Below, in pieces: positions 5,583 through 10,671 of a DNA stretch of 10,671 nucleotides. The stretch is from positions 1-10,671 of the forward strand of contig JAITOP010000364.1 of NCBI GenBank assembly GCA_031289895.1, read 5' to 3'. Position 1 is the stretch's first letter; each line of letters begins with the position of its first letter. Both the position numbers and the translations under genes were made by a program. The stretch is from Prevotellaceae bacterium. Its GTDB lineage: Bacteria > Bacteroidota > Bacteroidia > Bacteroidales > UBA932. The notes below the pieces were generated by a model. The model was not told where the DNA came from. It worked only from the letters and a program-made list of their open reading frames with translations, and searched no databases.

Positions 5583-7148
5583 ATGTCATCAAAATATCAA
5601 TATTTTAAAACAGACATCATTGCGGGGCTGGTAGTGGCTTTGGTTGCTATTCCTCTCTGTTTGGGCATTGCCGCCGCTTCGGGCGCATCGCTGTTTTCGG
5701 GAATGATTTCGGGAATTATCGGAGGTATCGTCATCGGAACTTTGAGCCGTTCGGGTCTCAGCGTCAGCGGACCTGCCGCAGGACTGATTACGATTGTTGC
5801 CACAAGCATCGCAAGTTTCGGTTTCCCAACCGTCGCACTGGCAATTTTGATTGCGGGAATTTTCCAAATCCTTTTGGGGATTGTAAAAGCAGGCGGTATT
5901 GCCTATTATATTCCTTCCACCGTGATTGAAGGAATGCTGACCGCCATCGGGATTACCATTGTGCTGACCAACCTCCCGACCATGCTCGGTCTCGCCAAAA
6001 TTCCGACTCCGCACGGTCTCATGGGCTACGGTTTCTACATTTGGGCGATGATAACCAACCTTGTGCAAGGCGGTGCAAACCATATCGCACTCGGAATCGG
6101 AGTGCTGGCTCTGGCAGTATTGATATTTTGGGGAAAGATTAAAGTTAAATCGTTGAAACTCATTCCGGGAGCGGTTATGGCGGTTATTGTAGGCTTGGTA
6201 GGCTATGTGGTTTTTCAAAGACATGACACTGTTGTTTTCAATCCTGCCGAACTGGTTCAGCTTCCGATTATCAGCGAAGCAAAATCTTTTCATGATGTGA
6301 TTAATTTTCCTGATTTTTCACAAATTTTAAATCCAAATGTCTGGGTTTTAGCGTTTACCATAACTATGGTAGCTTCCGTAGAAACTTTGCTGACTATCGG
6401 TGCGACGGACAAAATCGACCCGTTGAAAAGGATTACGCCTACCAACCGCGAATTGTTTGCGCAAGGCGTGGGAAATGCGCTGAGCGGACTTTTTGGAGGG
6501 CTGCCGATTACTTCTGTTATCGTACGGTCAAGAGCAGGGCTGGATGCCGGCGGGCGAACCAAGATGACGACCATCACGCATGGAACGCTCTTGTTTCTGG
6601 GTGTTTTACTGATTCCTAAATTCCTGAATACCATACCTATGGCTTGTCTTGGAGCGATTTTGGCGCTGACGGGCTACAATCTTTGCAATCCTGCTTTTTT
6701 CATAAAAAAATTGCGCCAGAGCAAGCACCAATGGATACCTTTCGTAGCTACCATTCTTGCCATTCTGGAATTTGACTTGCTGCGAGGTGTAGCTATTGGA
6801 ATTATGGTAGCTATCTACTTCATTCTCAGAGGAAATATGAAGTTCTGCTATACAGTTAGCCGTGTAACTATCGACGAAAAAGAGTACATTTACTTGATGA
6901 TGTCCGAAGAAGTTTCTTTCCTGAAAAAGGCTACAATTATGAAAACTTTGTCAAGGCTGAAAAAAAATTCCAATGTCATTATGGACGCTCAACATACAGT
7001 GTATATTGACTTTGACGTGCTGGAAATTATCCGCGAGTTTGCAGAAGAAACTGCACCGCAAAAACATATCAACTTGAAATTAATCAACTTCAAAGAGGCA
7101 TACGAAATCCCGACAAACAAACGGTTTAGAGTGCCGAGACACTGGTAA
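5583..7148 (+). CDS. SulP-family anion permease with C-terminal STAS-like domain
   Basis: A 521-aa inner-membrane transporter of the SulP/SLC26 family, whose members carry sulfate, bicarbonate or other anions, often with Na+ or H+. The N-terminus has the family start D-I-I-A-G-L-V-V-A-L-V-A-I-P-L-C-L-G-I-A-A-A-S-G (11-34). This is followed by S-V-S-G-P-A-A-G-L (60-68), the anion-site region. Many hydrophobic segments continue to about residue 415. Near 285-300 is R-I-T-P-T-N-R-E-L-F-A-Q-G-V-G-N, then G-G-L-P-I-T-S-V-I-V-R-S, both strongly family-like. Residues about 425-510 are soluble and resemble a divergent STAS domain (N-V-I-M-D-A, then V-Y-I-D-F-D-V-L-E-I-I). No carbonic anhydrase or sulfate-assimilation gene is adjacent, so the substrate is open; bicarbonate or sulfate are the likely options. 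Confidence 0.9.
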   Translation: MSSKYQYFKTDIIAGLVVALVAIPLCLGIAAASGASLFSGMISGIIGGIVIGTLSRSGLSVSGPAAGLITIVATSIASFGFPTVALAILIAGIFQILLGIVKAGGIAYYIPSTVIEGMLTAIGITIVLTNLPTMLGLAKIPTPHGLMGYGFYIWAMITNLVQGGANHIALGIGVLALAVLIFWGKIKVKSLKLIPGAVMAVIVGLVGYVVFQRHDTVVFNPAELVQLPIISEAKSFHDVINFPDFSQILNPNVWVLAFTITMVASVETLLTIGATDKIDPLKRITPTNRELFAQGVGNALSGLFGGLPITSVIVRSRAGLDAGGRTKMTTITHGTLLFLGVLLIPKFLNTIPMACLGAILALTGYNLCNPAFFIKKLRQSKHQWIPFVATILAILEFDLLRGVAIGIMVAIYFILRGNMKFCYTVSRVTIDEKEYIYLMMSEEVSFLKKATIMKTLSRLKKNSNVIMDAQHTVYIDFDVLEIIREFAEETAPQKHINLKLINFKEAYEIPTNKRFRVPRHW

Positions 7149-7197
7149 AGAATAAGGTTTGGGATTGTTTAACCTCTAACTAATTGGACAACACCAC

Positions 7198-7236
7198 CGC
7201 AACAAAGTAAAAACTTTTTCTATTTACTTGGTTGTG
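7198..7236. repeat. Long imperfect inverted repeat downstream of the SulP gene
   Basis: CAACAAAGTAAA (7200-7211) pairs with TTTACTTGGTTG (7223-7234) with a single A/G mismatch around an 11-base loop, and two outer pairs can extend the stem. Neither strand has a T-tract directly after the stem, so a simple Rho-independent terminator is not obvious. It could be a 3'-end-stabilising hairpin for the convergent sulP and regulator transcripts, or part of a dispersed intergenic element. Confidence 0.5.
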
Positions 7237-7246
7237 CTTTTGGCGG

Positions 7247-7678
7247 TTACAGCAGCAATCGCTCTGTTGCCGGTTCTAAAAGTAGATATTTCCACACAAG
7301 CGCGGGGCGCTCGGTTTTTGAAAAAGAAAAAATATATTTTTTGTAATTTTCAACAAGTTTTTCTATCAACATTGTCAATCTATCCAAGCCTTCTGCAAGC
7401 CGTATCAATGCTTCGGGTGTTTCTACTTTGGAATTTGGGCTGTTACTTATTGTGTTTGGACTATTTACAATATTTACATTAAGATTGGAATCTATCAACT
7501 CGTTAATATCAAGATTGTAAAGTTGTGCTATTTTTACAATATTGTTTATTTTAGGCTTACTTGTATTGCTTTCCCAGTCGCAATAAGTGCTTTGCGAAAC
7601 TTCCAACAATTCCGCAACTTGTTTTTGAGAATAATTAGACCGTCTCCTCAGTTCCAATAATTTATACCCTAAATCCAT
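7247..7678 (-). CDS. XRE-family helix-turn-helix transcriptional regulator
   Basis: A 143-aa DNA-binding protein. Residues 5-62 form an HTH_3/XRE domain (L-R-R-R-S-N-Y-S-Q-K-Q-V-A-E-L-L, Q-S-T-Y-C-D-W-E-S-N, P-K-I-N-N-I-V-K-I-A, L-D-I-N-E-L-I). An N/S-rich linker (63-86) follows, then an amphipathic helix at 89-113 (L-I-R-L-A-E-G-L-D-R-L-T-M-L-I-E-K-L) that could form a coiled coil for dimerisation. Its ATG is 163 bases from, and divergent to, the first double-glycine peptide gene; repeated ATCGG elements sit in between. It probably controls itself and the peptide genes. The last ~25 residues (K-T-E-R-P-A-L-V-W-K...L-L-L) are encoded by visibly more GC-rich DNA with an inverted repeat and seem unrelated to the domain. 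The original end may have been replaced. Confidence 0.85.
   Translation of the reverse strand: MDLGYKLLELRRRSNYSQKQVAELLEVSQSTYCDWESNTSKPKINNIVKIAQLYNLDINELIDSNLNVNIVNSPNTISNSPNSKVETPEALIRLAEGLDRLTMLIEKLVENYKKYIFSFSKTERPALVWKYLLLEPATERLLL
7299..7317 (+). terminator. Candidate GC-rich terminator overlapping the end of the XRE gene
   Basis: AGCGC-GGG-GCGCT (7299-7311) is a perfect inverted repeat, followed after CGG by TTTTT on the plus strand. It could end sulP transcription about 165 bases past its stop codon. The stem is short (5 bp) with a 3-base loop. It lies inside the last codons of the minus-strand regulator, so it is both coding and possibly structural. Confidence 0.4.
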
Positions 7679-7697
7679 TTTGAATTAATTTAAAAAA

Positions 7698-7705
7698 CAA
7701 AATTA
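7698..7705 (-). promoter_or_regulatory. Candidate -7 box of the XRE regulator gene
   Basis: On the minus strand this reads TAATTTTG, a full match to TAnnTTTG, 19 bases before the regulator ATG. No clear TTG -33. The adjacent ATCGG repeats fall in its spacer and upstream region, which would suit autorepression. Confidence 0.4.
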
Positions 7706-7712
7706 AAAAATT

Positions 7713-7743
7713 ATCGGGAAAACGATTAATAATATCGGAAAAC
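7713..7743. promoter_or_regulatory. Pair of ATCGG direct repeats, candidate operator
   Basis: ATCGGGAAAAC (7713-7723) and ATCGGAAAAC (7734-7743) start 21 bases apart, about two helical turns. CGAT (7723-7726) and ATCG (7734-7737) also make a small inverted repeat between them. They lie between the regulator promoter and the candidate promoter of the peptide genes, where an XRE dimer could act on both. Binding is inferred only. Confidence 0.4.
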
Positions 7744-7748
7744 TTTTA

Positions 7749-7777
7749 TTGCTGAAATATAATTCCCTCTACCTTCG
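7749..7777 (+). promoter_or_regulatory. Candidate promoter of the double-glycine peptide genes
   Basis: TTG (7749-7751), an 18-base spacer and TACCTTCG (7770-7777) match the Bacteroidota consensus with one mismatch (TTCG for TTTG). The expected start of transcription would fall at about 7783, inside the palindrome at 7781-7801. Confidence 0.4.
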
Positions 7778-7780
7778 CCC

Positions 7781-7801
7781 ATAATTTTTCGCGAAAATTA
7801 T
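7781..7801. repeat. Palindrome at the predicted transcript start of the peptide genes
   Basis: ATAATTTT (7781-7788) and AAAATTAT (7794-7801) are perfect inverted arms; the core TTTTCGCGAAAA is a 12-base perfect palindrome. It could be an operator or a 5'-UTR hairpin. It lies 40 bases before the first peptide start codon. Confidence 0.45.
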
Positions 7802-7820
7802 AGTGTTAATTAAATAAAAG

Positions 7821-8122
7821 TTTAACAGAAAAATTAAAAAAATGGACTTAGACAAATTAAACGTACAGGAGCTCAACATTGAAGAAAAGGTATGTGTTGA
7901 AGGGGGGCATACAGACCCGAACCAAGGACAATCAGCACCCATTTTCTCACAGGAATGGTTGGCGCAAATATTGATTTTGCATTAAAATTCTAAAACAACA
8001 GTAACAAATCTTTAACAAAAAAAATTAAAATTATGACAACAGTAAAAGAAAAAAATGTAGATTTGCAAGCAATGAACTTGCAGGAACTTAACTCTGAAGA
8101 AACAGTAAGAGTTGAAGGAGGA
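7821..8122 (+). repeat. Tandem duplication of start region and leader in the two peptide genes
   Basis: TTTAACAGAAAAATTAAAA (7821-7839) and TTTAACAAAAAAAATTAAAA (8011-8030) precede the two ATGs by the same distance, 190 bases apart. The leader codons that follow are also alike, ending in GTTGAAGGGGG and GTTGAAGGAGG. The segments coding for the mature peptides are not alike. This points to duplication followed by core divergence or core swapping. Confidence 0.6.
7842..7985 (+). CDS. Double-glycine leader peptide precursor 1 (47 aa)
   Basis: ATG to TAA, 47 residues. The first 22 are an acidic leader, M-D-L-D-K-L-N-V-Q-E-L-N-I-E-E-K-V-C-V-E-G-G, ending in the Gly-Gly typical of peptides cut and exported by C39-peptidase ABC transporters. 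The predicted mature part (23-47, H-T-D-P-N-Q-G-Q...W-L-A-Q-I-L-I-L-H) has 25 residues: polar first, hydrophobic at the end, with no Cys, so it is not a lanthipeptide. The leader aligns with that of the next gene (L-N-x-Q-E-L-N-x-E-E-x-V-x-V-E-G-G), and the 20 bases before both ATGs are nearly the same. This shared, specific leader supports real coding despite the small size. It may be a bacteriocin-like or signal peptide. No exporter or modifying enzyme lies in the window. The Cys at -5 in the leader is unusual. Confidence 0.72.
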   Translation: MDLDKLNVQELNIEEKVCVEGGHTDPNQGQSAPIFSQEWLAQILILH

Positions 8123-8212
8123 ATAATGCCACCTTTGTGGTTTGATTTTTTATGGGATCTTTATTCTCCATCAATTTACATATCGAATGGGAGAGGTTAC
8201 TCTGTGGCTTAA
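8033..8212 (+). CDS. Double-glycine leader peptide precursor 2 (59 aa)
   Basis: ATG to TAA, 59 residues, 47 bases after precursor 1. The leader is about 30 residues (M-T-T-V-K-E-K-N-V-D-L-Q-A, then M-N-L-Q-E-L-N-S-E-E-T-V-R-V-E-G-G), with Gly-Gly at 29-30. The predicted mature part (31-59) is very different from that of precursor 1: I-M-P-P-L-W-F-D-F-L-W-D-L-Y-S-P-S-I-Y-I, then S-N-G-R-G-Y-S-V-A. It is rich in Trp, Tyr and Phe, lacks Cys and Lys, and is amphipathic or membrane-active in look. A conserved leader with a variable core is the usual pattern of duplicated, exported peptide precursors. The first ~13 residues extend the leader relative to precursor 1; an internal ATG at codon 14 is an alternative start. 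Probably co-transcribed with precursor 1 and controlled by the divergent XRE regulator. Confidence 0.75.
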   Translation: MTTVKEKNVDLQAMNLQELNSEETVRVEGGIMPPLWFDFLWDLYSPSIYISNGRGYSVA

Positions 8213-8464
8213 AATAATGAAAGTGCAACTATAATAAGTTCCTTTTATTAGGAATTGGTAACTAATTAAGTAAAGATAATTTTTTATAAGTAATAGAATA
8301 CTAAATAGTTTTAATTATTTTTCAAAATTAGATGTTTGAATATCAGCAACTAAAGTGGTGAAAATAAAGCAAACTAATTTTAAACCAGTACTTACAATAT
8401 TAATATCTATTCAAAATTATTTGGTTACCAATTTTTTTTAATTTTGTAAAAATTTTGTAACCCT
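8213..8464 (+). other. AT-rich intergenic stretch between the peptide genes and the MutS-like gene
   Basis: No ORF longer than about ten codons was found. A weak hairpin, AGTTCC (8237-8242) with GGAATT (8251-8256, one G-T pair), lacks a following T-tract, so it is at best a weak end for the peptide transcript. The right end holds the promoter-like region of the MutS-like gene (8421-8460). Confidence 0.5.
8421..8460 (+). promoter_or_regulatory. Promoter-like region and repeats before the MutS-like gene
   Basis: TTG (8421-8423) and TAATTTTG (8439-8446) resemble -33 and -7 boxes, although the spacer of 15 bases is short. TTGGT-T-ACCAA (8421-8431) is a small perfect inverted repeat. AATTTTGTAA occurs twice (8440-8449 and 8451-8460), one helical turn apart, ending just before the ATG at 8465. 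These could be operators; no factor is known. Confidence 0.35.
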
Positions 8465-10234
8465 ATGGAAAAAATAGATAAGATAATTGAAAATAAAACC
8501 GCTCTATTGCAAAAGCTAACAAAAAATAAAAATATAATATCACTGTTAAGAGGATTAGTATTTATAATAATAGCTGTTTTCTTTTTAATTTTTTTTCTAT
8601 GGAATAAGGATTACTATTATTTAGGAGGTGGGTTAATTACAATAGTTGTTTTTATATATTTAATTTTTCTCTCGTCTATTTTGAGAGAAAAAATAGAATT
8701 CAATTTAAATTTTATTGAAATCTGCCAGCAGATACAGAATAAAAATAAATCTATTAAAAATGCTATAGATGATAAAATAATAGATATTAAAAATCATCCC
8801 TATTGTTTAGATTTAGATATTTTGGGTAAATCATCTTTATTCGAAAAAATAGATATAAGCCAAACCATTATAGGAAATAATCAACTAAAACAATTTCTTC
8901 TAAATCCCTTAACAAAGAAAGAAGCTATTTTAAAAAGACAAGATGCAATTAAAGAATTATCTACAAAATTAGAATGGAATATTAATATTTTAACACTTGC
9001 TAAGGATATTGTTATTAATGCTAATACTGAAGATAGTTTTATTAAAACAGATAAAAATTTATTAGCAAATAAAAAAACTATAAAAACCATATTGCCGGCT
9101 CTCCCAATTATAAATGGAATATTAATTTTATGTTCAGTATTGTTTTTTTCATCTGCTATTATAAGTTTAGTTTTGGGTTTTATGATAATCATTTATACAA
9201 TTATCCATATAATTTATGGTAAAGATATTAATAACATTTATGTTTCAAATGATTTAAAATCTTTGCAGTATAAACAATTTGCTAAAATTTTTCAACAAAC
9301 AAAAAATGAAAATTTCAAATCAGATATAAATAAAGAAAATCAAATGATTCTTTTTAAAGCACTACCTTCTATAGAAAAGATGTCTATTTTATTAAGAAAT
9401 TTTGAAAAAGGATATATTCCTATTTTTGGCGGCTTACTTAATATTGTATTATCATGGAATTTATATCATGCCATTAAACTGGAAAAATTACAGGTAAAAT
9501 TGCAAAATGATGTTCCCATATGGTTTAAAACATTCGCAGAAGTGGAGGCTTTTATTTGTTTTGGCATATTTGCTTATAAATATAATAAATATACTTACCC
9601 AATAATAGATAGTGGTGTGGCAGGTGGAATGAAAATTAAAAATTTATCTCACCCTTTAATTTTGCAAAAAAACATAGTAGAAAATAATTTTTCCACCCAT
9701 ATCAATGATATTACTATTATAACAGGAGCTAATATGACAGGAAAAAGCACATTTTTAAGAGCTATCGGAGTGAATTTAGTACTAGCAATGAATGGCTGTC
9801 CAGTTGCGGCAAATTATTTCAGATTTTATCCTATGAATTTATTCACCAGTATGAGAACTTTTGATTCATTAGCTGATGATAGTTCTTATTTTAATGCAGA
9901 GATCAAAAAATTAAAATTTTTAATGGAACAGTTAGAAAATAATATTCCACAATACATAATTTTAGATGAAATTTTAAAAGGGACTAACTCCTATGACAAG
10001 CTTATGGGATCAAAACTATTTTTAGAAAAAATCATAAAGATTAACACTCCTTTTTCTTGTCTTATTGCCACTCATGATTTAGAACTCACTAAAATAGAAA
10101 AAGAATATCCGGAAAATATAGAAAACTATTGTTTTGAATTACAATCAGGAAATCCCGATTATAAATTGAAAAAAGGAATCACTAAGACAATGAATGCCAT
10201 TAGGCTATTAAAAGAATATAAAATTATTGATTGA
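8465..10234 (+). CDS. Membrane-anchored MutS-like ATPase
   Basis: A 589-aa protein with the C-terminal MutS ATPase: Walker A G-A-N-M-T-G-K-S-T (421-429), signature D-S-L-A-D-D-S-S-Y-F-N-A-E (467-479), Walker B I-I-L-D-E (498-502) followed by I-L-K-G-T-N-S, and the His switch T-H-D (536-538). Residues about 127-165 (D-I-S-Q-T-I-I-G-N-N-Q-L-K-Q-F-L-L-N-P-L...R-Q-D-A-I-K-E-L) match the MutS core domain. The mismatch-recognition N-terminal domain is absent. In its place are two membrane helices (about 29-46 and 53-71), and two more lie at about 210-252. This architecture is not that of mismatch repair MutS; similar membrane MutS-like proteins occur in Bacteroidota with no established role. The coding DNA is far more AT-rich than menC or SulP. 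It lies on the same strand as the two peptide genes, 252 bases downstream, so a shared function is possible but not shown. Confidence 0.85.
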   Translation: MEKIDKIIENKTALLQKLTKNKNIISLLRGLVFIIIAVFFLIFFLWNKDYYYLGGGLITIVVFIYLIFLSSILREKIEFNLNFIEICQQIQNKNKSIKNAIDDKIIDIKNHPYCLDLDILGKSSLFEKIDISQTIIGNNQLKQFLLNPLTKKEAILKRQDAIKELSTKLEWNINILTLAKDIVINANTEDSFIKTDKNLLANKKTIKTILPALPIINGILILCSVLFFSSAIISLVLGFMIIIYTIIHIIYGKDINNIYVSNDLKSLQYKQFAKIFQQTKNENFKSDINKENQMILFKALPSIEKMSILLRNFEKGYIPIFGGLLNIVLSWNLYHAIKLEKLQVKLQNDVPIWFKTFAEVEAFICFGIFAYKYNKYTYPIIDSGVAGGMKIKNLSHPLILQKNIVENNFSTHINDITIITGANMTGKSTFLRAIGVNLVLAMNGCPVAANYFRFYPMNLFTSMRTFDSLADDSSYFNAEIKKLKFLMEQLENNIPQYIILDEILKGTNSYDKLMGSKLFLEKIIKINTPFSCLIATHDLELTKIEKEYPENIENYCFELQSGNPDYKLKKGITKTMNAIRLLKEYKIID

Positions 10235-10312
10235 ATCTATAATAATATCATAATTATAAGACCATCTAAAATTGAACGAAAGTTTCTTATACACCACCGA
10301 AAGCGAGAATGA

Positions 10313-10522
10313 TTATTTTTTGTTCAATAAATCGTGCAAAAAAGCAATTTCTTCTTTCAACGAAGCAATATGTTCCTTGTCTTGTTGAACAAATGTTCCA
10401 ATGTTTGCTTGCGCATTATCCCCTTTGTTTTCATGGATTATCTGGGAGGCTTTTTCTCCAAACAAAAATGAAATTAAGACATTTAGCACTTCTGATTTTT
10501 TTTGTAATTTATTTATTTTCAA
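10313..10522 (-). CDS. Short hypothetical protein with C-terminal coiled coil, possibly a fragment
   Basis: An open frame of 69 residues, but its first codon is TTG; an in-frame TAA lies three codons further upstream, so no ATG start exists. A GTG at codon 12 is another option. The middle (G-D-N-A-Q-A-N-I-G-T-F-V-Q-Q) is a polar linker. The end (D-K-E-H-I-A-S-L-K-E-E-I-A-F-L-H-D-L-L-N-K-K) is a regular heptad helix, suggesting oligomerisation. A linker plus short coiled coil is also the C-terminal layout of the XRE regulator at 7247, and this ORF may be the tail of a similar regulator that lost its HTH. A -7-like box (TAATTTTG on the minus strand, 10584-10591) lies about 60 bases upstream. 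Real but of unknown function, or a pseudogene tail. Confidence 0.45.
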   Translation of the reverse strand: MKINKLQKKSEVLNVLISFLFGEKASQIIHENKGDNAQANIGTFVQQDKEHIASLKEEIAFLHDLLNKK

Positions 10523-10583
10523 TGTTTTAAATTACCTGTCACATGAAAAGTAACGGAGTTAGGGTTTAACGGCAAATAAACCG

Positions 10584-10591
10584 CAAAATTA
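10584..10591 (-). promoter_or_regulatory. Candidate -7 box upstream of the coiled-coil ORF
   Basis: On the minus strand this reads TAATTTTG, a full match to TAnnTTTG. No -33 TTG at normal spacing is visible. It would give a leader of about 55 bases before the TTG start of the ORF ending at 10313. Confidence 0.3.
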
Positions 10592-10633
10592 CCGAGTGCC
10601 GGATTTTTATGATTTTCTTTTATAATAATATCT

Positions 10634-10655
10634 CAGAAAATTCCAAAATTTTCTG
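10634..10655. repeat. Perfect 9-bp inverted repeat near the right edge
   Basis: CAGAAAATT (10634-10642) and AATTTTCTG (10647-10655) are perfect arms around CCAA. No T-tract follows on either strand, so this is more likely an operator or structural site than a terminator. It is about 40 bases upstream of the candidate minus-strand promoter at 10584. Confidence 0.45.
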
Positions 10656-10671
10656 TGTTGCAGATAGCTTA

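Noticed and set aside
5589..6293. 234-codon open frame on the minus strand
   Set aside because: It is fully antisense to the clear SulP gene. Its composition (rich in N, R, H and S) is that of a shadow frame, with no recognisable domain.
7228..7482. 84-codon plus-strand open frame downstream of the SulP gene
   Set aside because: It is antisense to the XRE regulator; the hydrophobic look comes from the reverse complement of the coiled-coil codons.
7842..8212. Lanthipeptide or other thioether-peptide assignment for the two precursors
   Set aside because: Neither predicted core contains Cys, and no LanB/LanC/LanM-like or radical SAM gene lies in the window.
8465..10234. ABC exporter for the double-glycine peptides
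   Set aside because: The ATPase has MutS motifs (MutS-type Walker A and signature, D-E-I-L-K-G-T-N-S after Walker B). It lacks the LSGGQ signature, C39 peptidase domain and six-helix membrane domain of such exporters.
10309..10530. 73-codon plus-strand open frame
   Set aside because: It is antisense to the coiled-coil ORF, whose regular heptads look more like real coding; no domain is recognisable in the plus frame.

Overview
The window looks like a chromosomal segment of a Bacteroidota bacterium, possibly from a Flavobacteriia-like group. Three things point there. The secreted nuclease ends in a type IX secretion sorting domain. MenC and MenE are of the short, menaquinone-pathway kind usual in this phylum. 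Many start regions carry the Bacteroidota -7 box TAnnTTTG, some with an upstream TTG, instead of Shine-Dalgarno sequences. No rRNA, tRNA, CRISPR array or complete insertion sequence was seen.

Left part (1-2593): a small heavy-metal-binding (HMA) protein and a secreted endonuclease I lie on the minus strand, separated by a hairpin terminator. menC (o-succinylbenzoate synthase) lies on the plus strand, divergent from the nuclease.

Middle part (2594-4463): about 1.9 kb separates menC from menE, two genes of successive menaquinone steps that are often neighbours. It holds debris of a restriction-modification system. There is a 47-codon ORF overlapping the first ~27 codons of a Dam-type adenine methylase, and the first ~57 codons of an MvaI/BcnI-like restriction endonuclease, cut just after its catalytic motif but still with an excellent promoter. 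Between the two relics lies an intact minus-strand lipoprotein gene of unknown function.

Right-centre (4464-7148): menE and a SulP-family anion transporter with a C-terminal STAS-like region, each on the plus strand. SulP has its own promoter.

Right part (7149-10671): from about 7325 the base composition becomes much more AT-rich. A minus-strand XRE-type regulator is divergent from two tandem, related small genes (47 and 59 aa). These encode peptides with double-glycine leaders ending in V-x-V-E-G-G. Downstream is a membrane-anchored MutS-like ATPase, then a short coiled-coil ORF on the minus strand. The regulator, the two precursors and possibly the ATPase look like a small accessory island for peptide production or signalling. 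No C39 peptidase/ABC exporter or modification enzyme lies in the window, so export and function are unresolved. The two precursor genes and the restriction-modification relics are the least obvious and most interesting content.
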